Assembly (NCBI GenBank): GCA_937121175.1
Contig: CAKZKD010000002.1
Coordinates: forward strand, 124,001 to 188,000
Length of the DNA stretch: 64,000 bases
Direction of reading: 5' to 3'
Origin: an uncultured Flavobacteriales bacterium
Lineage (GTDB): Bacteria; Bacteroidota; Bacteroidia; Flavobacteriales_G; Salibacteraceae
Shown here: positions 35,901 to 45,600 of the stretch, piece by piece
How positions within the stretch are numbered: the first letter of the stretch is position 1
How the letters are laid out: every line of letters starts with the position of its first letter
Notes under the pieces: generated by a model
What the model was told of the DNA's origin: nothing
Seen by the model: only the letters and a program-made list of their open reading frames with translations
Databases searched by the model: none
Made by a program: the position numbers and the translations under genes

Positions 35901-38900
35901 GTTGGCTCAAGCCAATCAGAACAATTACAGCTGTTTACGTCAATAAGTTTTATGTCGTCAAAGGCAAGCTCAACTTCTCCGCATCCTTGAACTTCGATGG
36001 TAATATCAGAGCCTTGAACCCAATTCGGCAAAAGAGTTGACATCGTTTTCCATAACGGGGTGGTCCCTGGCCAATGTGGATAATAGTTATAATGCAGCGG
36101 ATAAACATCTTTGGTATAAGAACCATAGGTTATTCTAAAATAGGCGCCTTTAGGCAACGCGCTACAGTTGAATAAAAATACATCTGAATACGAAAATTCA
36201 AAATAAACATCACCGGTTGGGGCGGATGAAAAAGAAACTCCTGTTTTTTGATAAACTGTGGTGGTATTCGTGCCATTATACTTCACCAACAAATAATCTG
36301 TTCCTGGGTCCTTACTTGACTGAGTATACGACAAGTTCGAATAGTTTGAACCAAAGTCTGCAACACTATTCGTAATCAACCCACCGGCTACAGTTGAACT
36401 AAAATTACCACTTTGTTGGAAGGCTGGTTGTTCAAATTGGTCAACAATAACTTCGGTTGTTGTGGGTGTAATTTTATTGAAAATCGAAAAAACTCCTGAT
36501 GCGGAAACCTTTTTTGCATAAACACCCACATCCGGAACCATGTCTTTTCTTAATGCGCTCTCATATTGAGAACACTTGGTAAGTTCCTTAACGTCTTCGC
36601 ATTTTTCAAAGTCCGCTTTCTCTAAAGATTCCTCAGTAAAACTGTATAGGTCTCTAACGCAGTTATTTGTTTTAAGAGTTTCCACATAGTTTTCCAACAG
36701 AGCTTCCATTGTTGCATCTCTCCTATTGAGTAGAGTTAGTTTTTTAACCAGTCTGTGCGTTCCCTTATTAAGGCCTAAATCTTCAGAAATATTAAATGTT
36801 GCCGCAGTTGCTCCACAGCCAACCTTTGAAAATAAAGATGAGCTTACCGTTGTAGATCCTTGTTTTAAGTTCGGCGTTAAATCAACTACAGATTTGTCTG
36901 GTTTGATTAAATACAGGTCTAATTTGTAATTACAATTATAACACCAGCCTGCAGATTTAGAATCTAAACAAGCATCAATAATGTTTTTGGCCAGTACTGA
37001 ATAGTTAACCGTTACCTGTGTACTGTTCTTATCTATGTACAATGGATGACTGTATATTAAAACATTACCATTGGTGGATGGAGAATTTAAATCAGGATTT
37101 ATTTTAGGAGAAGAACCTGTATTAAACAATACTTCTGGAATTTTCTTTGGAATTGGCTTATTATCAATCTCCAGTAACGGATCCGTATTTGTATTCGAAA
37201 GTATTGCGGTTGCAACAGTTCTTCCATGACCGTCTGTGTAAGTAACCGTTGATTGGTTGTTTGGATCTGTAACTACTGTTTTCTTGTAAAAATTGGCCTT
37301 AGCAGCATTGTTCCCAAACAATATATCTAACTCACTTTGTAGTGGCTGAGCATACTCAAACTTTGTTGTGTGTCCGTTGCCTTGTGCATACTGTTCTCCA
37401 GGGGCAGACTGAATTATTGGTCTAGCGGGACCAAACCCAGATAGTTCTGTATAGGAATAAGAATAGCCTTCGGCCTGCGGTAGGTATTCCTTAAACTTCT
37501 GATCCAAAGTGGAAGAGCTATAATATTTTTCACTAATACTGGCTGAAGAAAGTTCTGGAACAGTTGCTACCCCATACCTATCGTAGTTGTCTTTAATATA
37601 TGAAGCACTACCTGTAAATTCAGTCGCATCAACTCTATATTCAAAAACATGATTTTTCCCTCCCGAACTACAAGTAGATTGTGCAGGGACTGGTAACGGC
37701 TGAATTACTGGGTTTCCTTCGTAATCGTATAGTGTTTGTGCTAAAATCGCCATTCTTTTACCTTGCGAACTTTCTTCGGTTAGGTTGGTCATTACCATTC
37801 TAGATTTACCGGAACCATCAAAAATATTGAGCACATCTTTTCTCATATCGTCCTCTGCATATGTACTTTCTACGGTGTAGTTTTTGCCCCCCTCAGGGTA
37901 TTTTGTGGTGTTATCAATTACAAACTGACCATACTCCCACTTGCCATATACCAACTGATCTTCGTAAACGGTAAACTTAGTTATAGGGTCATATTCAATT
38001 CGTGGTCTAACCCAACGATATCTACAAACTAGCGTACCGTCGTGAGCAAACGTATTTCGTATTCTATATTTATCTTTCCCTGTTGTAATTCGGGAGCCAT
38101 TATTTTTAAATATCGCCTCTTGGTTTAAAAGTGTGGCTGAATACGATGAAATCCTAGAATCGATAAACACCCACTCCAACTCAAAGTTTCGTGGATTAGG
38201 ATAAGTTCCCCCGTCTCTGCTGAACTCTGCAAGGATATAGCTCTTATCTGTTTCCGAACATGCAGTTATTCCCGGTGTACAGCAAGTTTGACGCAGTGTT
38301 AATTCATCTGCCAACCCAATATCAGTGTCAATTCCATATTTTTCTTCTACAATATGCAGCTCCAGTTTAATGCACTTAGGCACGTCAGAATAATCAACAA
38401 CATCGTTACCATCCTCATCCTTAAACTTGAAACTTACGACCCCAAGTTTAGAATAACCCGCTTGAAAATAATAGTAGGTTTCATCGTTTTCTGTATCCGC
38501 TTTGTCATTAGAAAATTCAATTGATAGGTTTATTGTGCTCAAAATACCTGTTGAAGAATTATTTCGTTGATCTACTTCAATGACTACAGAGCCTTTGAAA
38601 TCATTTGTGGCAAAATCACGATTTATTTTAAGGACAATGTAGTTCTGTATTTTTATCTGGTGGTAGTCTGATAAATGCCCATTATTATACGAATCAACAT
38701 CTACTTCTCCAAGATAATTTGGAAAACTGTGATTCACATTATATTCAGCACTAACAATTTCATGAAGTTTCGGTGGATTTGGTGTTGTAATAGGGTGGGT
38801 TATTACGGAAAACTCTTGGTCATCCGATGTATCAAATGATTGAGCAACAGCGGTTGAAAATAACGCCAGAAGGGTTATGGTTATAAAGATGCCTTTCCTT

Positions 38901-38923
38901 AAATTAGTTTCTAATAATTTCAT
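26972..38923 (-). CDS. Giant RHS/YD-repeat protein with C-terminal tail domain
   Basis: A 3983-residue exported protein. The signal peptide (about 1-27, ending AVAQ) is followed by about 400 residues of beta-rich N-terminal region. DUF6443-like and long cysteine-containing inserts run to about 2000, and YD repeats run from about 2050 to 3100 (YYYDQAGNLVQTIPPEG, TTYNEKLSHLTEVTD, LNDHLGNVRTVISD near 3095). Fn3/lectin-like segments follow, and the RHS core motif FTARMYNPLIGKFMSTDPW lies near 3725. After the core comes a 226-residue tail, the position of the toxin in polymorphic RHS proteins. Its end contains GNWLWGYSGEKMGYS and SDQKAIKSGW, which loosely recall the type 44 polymorphic toxin domain (tentative). 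The gene overlaps its upstream neighbour by 20 bp. No T9SS tail, so export beyond the periplasm needs another route. Confidence 0.9.
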   Translation of the reverse strand: MKLLETNLRKGIFITITLLALFSTAVAQSFDTSDDQEFSVITHPITTPNPPKLHEIVSAEYNVNHSFPNYLGEVDVDSYNNGHLSDYHQIKIQNYIVLKINRDFATNDFKGSVVIEVDQRNNSSTGILSTINLSIEFSNDKADTENDETYYYFQAGYSKLGVVSFKFKDEDGNDVVDYSDVPKCIKLELHIVEEKYGIDTDIGLADELTLRQTCCTPGITACSETDKSYILAEFSRDGGTYPNPRNFELEWVFIDSRISSYSATLLNQEAIFKNNGSRITTGKDKYRIRNTFAHDGTLVCRYRWVRPRIEYDPITKFTVYEDQLVYGKWEYGQFVIDNTTKYPEGGKNYTVESTYAEDDMRKDVLNIFDGSGKSRMVMTNLTEESSQGKRMAILAQTLYDYEGNPVIQPLPVPAQSTCSSGGKNHVFEYRVDATEFTGSASYIKDNYDRYGVATVPELSSASISEKYYSSSTLDQKFKEYLPQAEGYSYSYTELSGFGPARPIIQSAPGEQYAQGNGHTTKFEYAQPLQSELDILFGNNAAKANFYKKTVVTDPNNQSTVTYTDGHGRTVATAILSNTNTDPLLEIDNKPIPKKIPEVLFNTGSSPKINPDLNSPSTNGNVLIYSHPLYIDKNSTQVTVNYSVLAKNIIDACLDSKSAGWCYNCNYKLDLYLIKPDKSVVDLTPNLKQGSTTVSSSLFSKVGCGATAATFNISEDLGLNKGTHRLVKKLTLLNRRDATMEALLENYVETLKTNNCVRDLYSFTEESLEKADFEKCEDVKELTKCSQYESALRKDMVPDVGVYAKKVSASGVFSIFNKITPTTTEVIVDQFEQPAFQQSGNFSSTVAGGLITNSVADFGSNYSNLSYTQSSKDPGTDYLLVKYNGTNTTTVYQKTGVSFSSAPTGDVYFEFSYSDVFLFNCSALPKGAYFRITYGSYTKDVYPLHYNYYPHWPGTTPLWKTMSTLLPNWVQGSDITIEVQGCGEVELAFDDIKLIDVNSCNCSDWLEPTTKGYYSRSVKDIEYPYQCLDQHFREANISTRKPLSRWNSSSNKYPLRGSKVNPAELDIDDFINLYEESWMDDLIKMHPLYCRLMACEVVNNPMNLLFEKRLSSTKTLEDLGHLNNGMNQFTGNTTDKIELHNTLTWLDVDPLMTSLSSTTHPNHWIYTNMEDKLTIYYSFSQTSGTCSATVDFSLAEMAMMMALGFSIDDFTCAQDMKDLLEDYVTSMNKSVYANCTSPVECHIYKMLHNSGTAEQYWMNFQRLYLAHRDYLMSGIYDGAPTCHTCSQWGLSSEVGAKNPFPKHDSKTGSVLGLVSSKLGISLGTPPDLTILTGRIGDSTSTNLEASCKAHLEYQIRNNYSIVKGHYGVSNPVDPNKDDAVLLASGNYVSVKDLIEDLLPNCVNPDTDPFFGSNPAPFTNINEVLIGRGAYASTDDKSVRFPMNPYNINPLSKLHNNRHLPITVAVSDCMPTTNLMGIVAKLAAYNGSKNCASWNNAVNSFTPDKMTVVTALLNGVETSDRIPTLNTAGTCNAVSAFNVEPLPKQFEKGLALDDKNFGGYYFKFTFSIGSDNYQFVFLSANQLYQLDPKRLSFGKNPAYNQRFNVVDLATHLDDFVKKVITPKSFSNYNGGGKDELPKAIWEAHYRNMLKNYLNFHTGLDLSYEDYKGVMVTGDVFAYIDYDQYGDGICTGCSRTAVESVLIERFDFYGANPMVCEDESDITCDCYDKYVTEFRNYILDSNATPGFEISASDIQMYFDTNITGYDTASTKVVEPQADYVGEMNNLFVVETSTDESARIDDLLKIFKQLFEDTAEPSQFPDKITSSTPAKVTISSKDLFPQFISPTPLPAHLCATHKRWSKGEFTFNDVSCTFFDDLHINPTRNFDGRLRTRLGYDGTFWIHQNFTNDNTLPIPLAGTKKDRYMDIFLKYEMYNWSYSMYDVKLVKSVEPIIYEEGDVFEFYLEVELSDGRVEKIKGSSSYDLGTVCEIPYAMLWDNPIGYRPETQWGCDQRVYEDALKKGENDYLAYLKDLKDKMYDKINKECAQTSEMLAYTYSTDIYNHTLYYYDQAGNLVQTIPPEGIDQKFGMNQVPVNQNTPNEYYEADPTILAQIKTNRDGGTGFLQPNHKLATKYEYNTLNQIVKQTTPDAGVTEFWYDKLGRIVLSQNAEQKLRSARSYTIYDGLSRVTETGELTNPIVLTTYQTSNNIVRLYDDLKLTILGSSRKHVVKTTYNEKLSHLTEVTDLQENLINRVSVMMYYEDFGLSSAITGYENAVYYSYDVSGNVKTLWRHINDVGMSVVKRVDYNYDLISGNVKQVRYQVGKEDMLIHRYMYDADNRINLVQVSRDDLIFHKAAAYQYYLHGPLSRTSLDKNAVQGIDYAYTLQGWIKQVNGFSDMSRSYPTLTVEDDGQSGKQAKDAFAYVLHYNKSASNSDYEPVGGTNVTTTIQQPNSGLVSLYNGNIPAMDVKYSDDGVDKQYLKNYRYDQLNRIKHYEEPTIAYNPSILTVDQKLGEYIFDGNGNLTRLKRKKPLYNSTAGDYDMVIENDLEYGYDYDSQNRLENNRLNTIKDKFAIPAKQNGEFEYDAIGNLTKDTRERTEIMWNPIGKVDSVTTRGMYFYDPDYYRSGMDMKFEYGPLGHRLYKQVKRFDGEHRDCYYYEVKFKFTNHMDEFTFKKFYTCDFEGFHIGFLDNDEYLYYKSLWYANDIETNASIYEFSILDQVPAIEFTLADRHTEYYIRDAQGNNLATYNRKLEIVKTQQNLSHLVDNILIYLEGPQGSVYDHGQLKEDFVVNDLGRRTDFINNTYELLGFGDDPEIDIAQILNDNTELVYHLNESYQDMYADLFFSERTEEFKQVFRNTDAFQQRLMNVIIEEMNQDPVSLNMGQEEFDNEALMRFEEITNSEEPPPTRYFNEDWMKDEPEAFSGELYEGFVEEVLYTNEDYIQLLVDHLYADPINEEELYTIESKPDLFVRQYELQPSQYVQLLVDRTDYYGNESMAIADWILANPNYGFAELLERAAEIADLGLDVKDEILGITPNRHGTDMPYTFEYAYDFELAEHYMYGSSRLGTMQSQKYVKQENPLIAKHTAGHTLYELNDHLGNVRTVISDRRILDPANGDEADVLEQSDYYPYGMVMEERYTKKVSNTKDYENFAKLHAVTKIDQNAGNNGVVTHGSEPVFSTNYDFDAGWHYDAEGIEGNAPEDNVWGKNSDLYSANGYDYVKAYNQTATGGELEFYYPTGTTGGNGGTIDYTRFKMHVHDLPYSGSNSSFDTLVVEFEVKMQNAEFKGIGLTFHGNAFDEIPTNITYQAWTTVRDTVRINSATKALYFRGIIRNPNVDAKVRFRNFKYTKLIIDNFVPTPLQEREKSEYRFGFNNMEANSEFGWQEKGFTSVPDYLWEDDFSDAPSFEESFATAANMNSWTAGQSSGQPCAVWENNAGTPRMKLATSSNNCGATSKEIDIYANKKYTLSLEIEKPASNAASNLQVFWEYLSGATWVNIATITPITGKHTYTENNIISGVKTRIRLESSNGASNALLAYVYTVKINEGLTNWSTSNTISSYRGPIDNKQGKLNLPIICDNSIADGTALTVASTPAIIVRKTGSPHTIYYTYETITSFSGLPMSILMAPSLVIEQRNTGSTTWNHLQNVDAGSYGNTGPITYDYTFTPTMDEIRIRVTVPNCITTLYPGLLSYYFDDIYISDESFASVPHKDRNKNHYDFTARMYNPLIGKFMSTDPWEAKYPWQSAYAYYANSPTSKVDWKGYGDVDDNITVNEKGDVTNYEKTDDKEHHLFVENSVTGKKTEVTLNDPKNDQDLIGGSSIGDHLVDFVNQENVNWFMDNSGVPLDGMVLGSTPGFIIGSSFGQFDYAVSQLWGGMGTGGEDIYSVNEADATPRLLVFNTEMIAYNIMDAGNWLWGYSGEKMGYSHGELVFGSNVHSLIFNEGWSLDSKSDQKAIKSGWKSGMNYRIDLNKSKGISKPGFVGGSEGRR

Positions 38924-39614
38924 AATCAGAGTAGATTGTGCTTAATTGAATTGATTCTTCTGTTTTATTGTAATACTTGCTTCTTTTAAAATCTAATGGA
39001 TTAATAATTCTTGACTCTGACAGAAATGTCACGACCGTACAGAAACTTTTTTTGGCGTTTAATTCTGGTTCATATATACTTCCTTTAGCAATAACCCTCT
39101 TTAACCTTCCGGTTAACTCAGACTGTTCAATTATTATAGTCGAAAACTGGTTGTTTTCTATACTAAACGAGTATTTTTTAGTGCCATTTGATATGTTTAA
39201 TTCCGTATTATTACTTTGCTTGAAAACCTTTTCAATGGCATCTAAACTTGTTAAAGCACTCTTTTCATGAAGCCCTTCTAAGGGCTCGTTTGAATAGATA
39301 AAACGTTTCTTTCTTTTGTCAATGAATACATATTCATTCGAGAAGGCAAGAGCTGCCCAATTGGGATTATCCACAATCATTTCACCGTTGTAATATGAGT
39401 AAGTATAACGTTCTGCTCCAACTTCTTTTTGGCAACCATCAAGTACTGAATAGCTCAGTTCTATTTTCAATGCAGATTTTTTTTCACGATAGGCTTCATA
39501 TAAGCTTTCAAGCTCAGCACTAATCCTGATAGAATCTTTAATTGTTTGGCCTTGAGTGCTTACTGTAACAAGCAAAAAAGGCAAACAAAGCAATCTGTAA
39601 TAAAACCTAAACAT
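38904..39614 (-). CDS. Small secreted protein between the two giant RHS-locus genes
   Basis: A 236-residue protein with a signal peptide (about 1-23, ending TQGQ). The mature part is a mix of helices and strands (LSYSVLDGCQKE, EYVFIDKRKKRFIYSNEPLEG, NQFSTIIIEQSELTGRLKRVIAKG), broadly like LolA-type or outer-membrane-associated carriers, but no family is certain. It starts inside the stop of the preceding giant gene (TAATG, one base shared) and overlaps the 3983-residue gene by 20 bp, so all three are coupled. A chaperone or loading factor for the RHS proteins is possible from position. Confidence 0.68.
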   Translation of the reverse strand: MFRFYYRLLCLPFLLVTVSTQGQTIKDSIRISAELESLYEAYREKKSALKIELSYSVLDGCQKEVGAERYTYSYYNGEMIVDNPNWAALAFSNEYVFIDKRKKRFIYSNEPLEGLHEKSALTSLDAIEKVFKQSNNTELNISNGTKKYSFSIENNQFSTIIIEQSELTGRLKRVIAKGSIYEPELNAKKSFCTVVTFLSESRIINPLDFKRSKYYNKTEESIQLSTIYSDYEIIRN

Positions 39615-42600
39615 TACTTAATCATTGTGTGTTTTTGATACTCTTTAATCAGCTTAATTCCACGCTGGGTTTCACGTTTGACTCTAATTAAGTTCCCCTC
39701 TTTATCATATTCATAAAAAGTTGCATAATTATTTTCATCCAGTTGTGAGCGTAACTTATGGGTTTGATTATCATAGACATAAGCAACTAAATTTGAGTTT
39801 ACCGGATGAATTCTTAGGTCATCGAAATAATGCCCATAAGCGCCACCACTAAACGTGAATTTGATTCCGGTTGCTCCTTTAGGGATGGTAATCTTAGCAA
39901 CCGCTCGTTGCCATCCTTCGATAATCGGCGTGCCATTAATTTCTGTCAAACAATTTTCCGTGTTTAATACACTAGTTCCACTCATGCATTGAACAGTTAA
40001 ACTGGCATCGTTTAGAACATCCCTATGGATAACATTACTACCGTTACTGTACACATAGCCTGTCCTGAAAGCTTCTTTTACCCATACACTTAAATAATAC
40101 TCCTTACCCTGTGTGGGATTAAAACCCATCTTTCTGTATTCTGGACCAAGAAATTTTAACGCATCAATTTTGCTTTTATATGCAGTTTCTTCAGTGGGGT
40201 TAGAATAATTCGGGTTCCAAATTGGAACCTCAATAGAAAGCGAATTCACTGATCCTGTAGACTCTGTTAAAGTTGGGGAAACTGCTTTGAAATAATATTG
40301 AACACCTGCTTTCGTTTCAGTCACTGACGTCGCGGCGTTTGAAGGTTCATAATAAGATAGCCCAGAAATAGAATTACCTTTCAGGTATAAACTTTTCTTA
40401 CCTGTGTGTGCTTCTTGTTCAGATAAGTTAGACGCATTAATAAGTTCAGACAAACCAAAGTGTTCAAATAAACGACCATAATAAGTAGTTCCTTTTTCAA
40501 AATCAGCAAACGCGATTTCGCTTTCCTTGGCATTATGAGCAACCGCTCTAGCTTTCTCGTGTCCACCAAAATACTCTGATGAGAACAACCCCAGAGCATC
40601 TTTTTCTTCTGTGGCATACCCTAGAGTAGAGTACTCAGTTACTTCACTCGTTTCTACCCAGCCACTGCCTGCAAATAATATGTTTTCTTCTAAACTATTT
40701 GCTGTTCCAGAATAGGACTCAGCCCAATATGGTGTGTATCCATTTTGAACCCCTTCTATTTTTAAGTTTATAGAGCCGTTTCCGTTGTTTCGATTTTGAA
40801 CATAGCTAAGTTGTTTATTTACCCTGAAACTTCCTAGCATTCCATAAATAAAAGGGTTGGGTACAATGTTCTTCGCGTAGGGGTTGGTAACTCCTCCACC
40901 GTCCAATACATCAGTTCTCCAATCGTCGATAAACGTTTTTACTGATACACCAAGAACTTTAGTATTAAATGTATTAGATGATAAAGGGTTTTCATTCAAA
41001 ACCGTTGTTTCTTCAACGTTTTTATCCAGATTGTTCCTTCGACCAGAACGAACAATTTTAACATAGTAACCTTCCAGGTCAATTAAATTACCCTCCATAT
41101 CTATAAAAATAACTATGTCTTGTTTACTAGCATCAAAACTTCCACTGGGTATAAAACCACATCCATGGTCTTTTAAACTGTCAGGATGTCTCTTTACAGT
41201 TTGTGTATTATTAGTATAACCATTCCCTTTAAGACTTGGACAACCTACCGTATGGTGTGAATTACAGTATTGCGGTTGGTGACTGGTGAACGTCAACCCA
41301 CCAAATGGACTATTTGTATTTAAGTGGTGGTTCGCGAGGGGTAATTGATTGTCCAGGTGTGTTTTTACATTTAATCGGTCACAGTTGTGATATAAGAATA
41401 CATTCAGCATTCCAACAGTATCACTACCCCATGTTGTTACATCTCCACCTATTTCATCCACTTCTAGTTCATTTCCTCCAATAAATGTGCGTTGATCACT
41501 AATGGTGTGCCCGGGATGGATAATAGAAGTAAAATTATCATTAGAGATTACGTATCGTACAAAATCAAACAAATAACCCCCATTGTCACACAATAAGTTT
41601 GATACAAACTGAAGGATGGCTGGGTGTTCACTATTACAAATAATGTGGTTGTATAGCTCAGGGTCCATCATAATCGCTTCCCAGAACTCTATGTTACGGT
41701 CCACGAGTCCAGAAGCGAAGATACTTTTTAAGAATTCACGTAACGCTACATTGGCGGGGTCATACAACGCCCGCATAAACTCACATGTTCTTCCGCTTTG
41801 AAGTACAGATATGTAATTACTTAAATCAGTGGTAGAAATAAATGTGGATGGGTCAGCCGTATTAACAGGAAACAACTGCAACAAATGACACACATCATGG
41901 TTATCTGCAAAATCGGCTAATGGGGCTGAGGTACTGGCTTTATAAAATGCGTCTACATCTGCAACTGATTTTTTAGTAGCATCTGCAAGCTTACTTCTAA
42001 AGGTTGCTCCACTTATGGTTCCTAAACAAGGTCCAGTTTTACCATCGTCTGATTTAAATCCAGTTACAGACGTATTTGTAACTAGCCCCCACTTCCACGC
42101 ATGCAGTATGTCTTGATAATCAATAACATTTAATACGTATCCTTTTGTAGAATCAATGCTCTTTAATTTAGTGTTAAAAACCTCAGTTTCAGAATAAATA
42201 ATTACTTCATCGCCCGGAACAAAAACACCTTTTTCCATGGCGTGACCAAAAATGTTTTTTGTCGGCCCAGAAATTGTTTTGGCTGATGGCCAGTTGATTT
42301 TATTTTTTTTCAATAACGTCCACTTTTGACCATCAATAAGTCCTCGATACAAAATCTCTTTTAGCTTTTCCTTCCCTTCGTCTGAAACACAACCATTCGA
42401 TACAGTTACTGGGGATTTTGCTTTCTCAAAATATCCTATGTTTTTATACGCTGGACCCATACGATCATTGGTTTCTACCCAATAAGCAGGTTTCTTGTAA
42501 TCGTAAACCTTTTCCTCAAATTCATTGGTCGTGCTAGTCATTATGACCTTGCCTGTATGCCCGTCATACAGTTCGTTTTTGGTGTAAATTTTTCTGTTCT

Positions 42601-45600
42601 CGTCGTGTTCAATAATTTCTTCCAATATTCCATATTCTTGGATTACCTTAGATACTACGGCATTTCTCACGGCTAGAGAGTTCATGGTTCCGGGAGTAAG
42701 TGCAACCGGAATCACAACTGGTATTACGGCAGCTAGAAAACCATCTAGGTTCGCAGAAAGAGTCGGGTTTCCGTCTTCGTGCTGAATAAATTTTGTATCT
42801 ATTGTAATGTCCATTTCTTTACCCAAAACTTGCGTTTTGGTGGTGCCTATTCCTTCGAAGCCACCTGTTCTGGTTATCATAGGAACTTCATGATTCAAAC
42901 TGCCATCTGAAGCGTTAATCCGGTATTTATACTCTTTACCTGAAATCAATTGACTTTCAACCGCATCATCAATATCTACAAAGTGTTTTTCAGCCTTCTT
43001 TTTCCCGTGCATGTCATTTAAAATAAAGCTGTACCCTTGGCTAGCTGCATACTTATCATCTCTACCAAACCCAAAAATGCTAGTCAAAGCAGAAAGCTCA
43101 TTCTTTTGGGCGTCTTTATCTATAGTCGTATAACTAAACTTAAACGGAAAGTCCTTTGCCGTGTAAAACTCATGAACCACATAACTTTGTGCGCTCTTTG
43201 CCAGCCGGTTATTGCTATCGTCAAACCGATTTATACTTTCAACCTTTACTTCAGAGTATCCTACCGTTGCTGGTGGAACCACGGATTCTCCAAACGGTAA
43301 TTCTTCAAGGTTTTGCCAATTAGTCGCAAAAAGTGGGTGCTCTTGATCTCTATAGTAGGTGGGTTGTCTAAATGGGTTTTCGTCTCCTCCAGCCATAGGT
43401 TCATAACTTGCAACACCACTGGAAATGCGCTCACCACTGTCTTCTACTCCATTATTATTAAAATCTTCCCATTTTGTATAGGTATATTGTTGGCCATATG
43501 AACTTGGTTTATCTAACCCTCCATTTGCAGAACTAAAATCCCAACCATCGGTTAACTTCACCTCTTTTACTCTATGACCTCCTCCGTATTTCTTATAATT
43601 AGGGTTGTTTAGCCTAATAAGGGCGGTATTTACATCAAACTTCTTTGCTACATTCTTTGTCAAATAATAATTTATTGGGCCTGAAAACATTTGGTACAAA
43701 TCCGCAACAACCGCGAACAATTGCTTTGCTAGCGCTACGATAGCGCCGTCGCTTGGGCTACCGCCAACACCAATATATTCTTTCAGGTTTTTTTCGAAAA
43801 AGTTTAAGGATGTTAATACTATCGGGTTTAACTTTTTGACTTTAACTTTTTCTAGCTCAAGCTCCACCCAACCGGCGGTCTTTGTTCCGTTTTTGAAGGT
43901 TCCGTAACTTTTGTAATTAGCATACCCTTTTACTTTTTCATATCCGTTGCTTCCCCCAGCATCAACTCTAAAACTAAAATATAGAGAGCCAATATCCTTA
44001 AACATGATTCCCATATACTTAGCTAATTGGGCTTGATTAGCAACGGTGGAACATGGTATATTTTCTAATTCATCTGGGAGCTCGAAAAACAAATATTTCT
44101 TTTGTCCTTGGCCATACAATTTTTCATTATAACTAAATCCGCCTGTGCTAGTATTTGCACATGCACCCGAAGGCTTATCGTATCCAGCGCCAATAACTCT
44201 AATCATTTGCATAGCTCTTTTGTTTTGAACGTATGCATAATCATCCGACTCGTACTTTATATCTATTGTTCCGCCTGTTGGAAGGTTAACCGTTGATAGA
44301 TTCCAAGAAGAGGCTAGTGAGCTATGATTGTTAGCATTTTGATTTACATAAGGATAGTCTTCCCACAGGTTATTATTTGCATTTGGTAAATTAAAATTTG
44401 TTTCGTTCGCATCTTTATAACTTCCCCATCTATCCATTTTTCGACTATGATATACTGGGTTTTCTGCGTATTCAAAACCGTATTCAGCTAACCCCAGAAC
44501 CGAACTTGACGGATTAATTTCTCCATGACCAATTTTTATTTTTTTTAGCGTAAGCTTCCCTGGGCCTGTTTTCGTTGTTGTGTTATAATTTTGGTGATTA
44601 AGAATGTTTTTACATAGTGAATAATCATATTCGAAATGGATGGTTTTAATTGGAATTGCGGTATTCTGTATACCATTCGACGAATTTAGATACTCTGCCT
44701 TTGAGTATAATTTTATAGATTCTAATTTTCTCTGTTTCTGCAAAACGTCTTTTCCTCCACCATGTTTTGCACCTAGGCCATCCTTTCGGTCGGATGACAA
44801 TTCAAAAACAGCAATATAATTTCTAGACTCAACATACTTTAAATACCAAACTTCTTTTTGACCATAAACGAAACTTCCTTTATCGTCATTTTCGTTTATC
44901 AAAAACCCATCACTGCTGCTCGCGTTATCATAAGGAGTTCTCCAACCGTAGTTACTTGATGTTTTCTCCCATTTAAAGCTTACAGCATTTCCAATATCAT
45001 CATTTGTGATTCCATCTCCTGTTACATCAACATAATTCGGAGATAAATAACCCGTTAATAGGTAAGAGTGTGCATAAGCTGGTGTCGTTGTTTTTGAAAA
45101 AAAACGATCTTTTCCATTCTTATTTCCAGAAGTAATATCTGCCGCCTGATAGTTGGTTAGATTACCTATTCTAGATCTTCCAGAAGCATTGAATGCATAT
45201 TCTTCTTTACTTGTATTGTAAGCAGGAATTCCATATATGTATCGGGACCCGTCTTGTTCTAAATGAGTAATTTCTGAAATGTGGTGTCTTTTTCTTACCG
45301 TTCCTGCTCTGGGCTCACCTGACCCTGAAACTCCGTTTGTGTGGTTCTTAATTGTTTTATCTAACCCAGCTACTGTTGCCTCTTCTGCAGTTAAGTAACT
45401 GATTAACTTTCCTCTTGGTACCCTTGAATTCTGCTGGGCCTTACTTCCTTTGTTATTTATTGACTTAATTCCTCCGGATTTTAATTGGTTAATTCCATTC
45501 AACGGAAAGGCAACCGCTTCATCTCCACCATTTGAAGTGAAAAAAGAAAGGTCCATTGGTGTTATTTCACCAGCTTGCTTAAAGTAAGCCTTCTCAAACA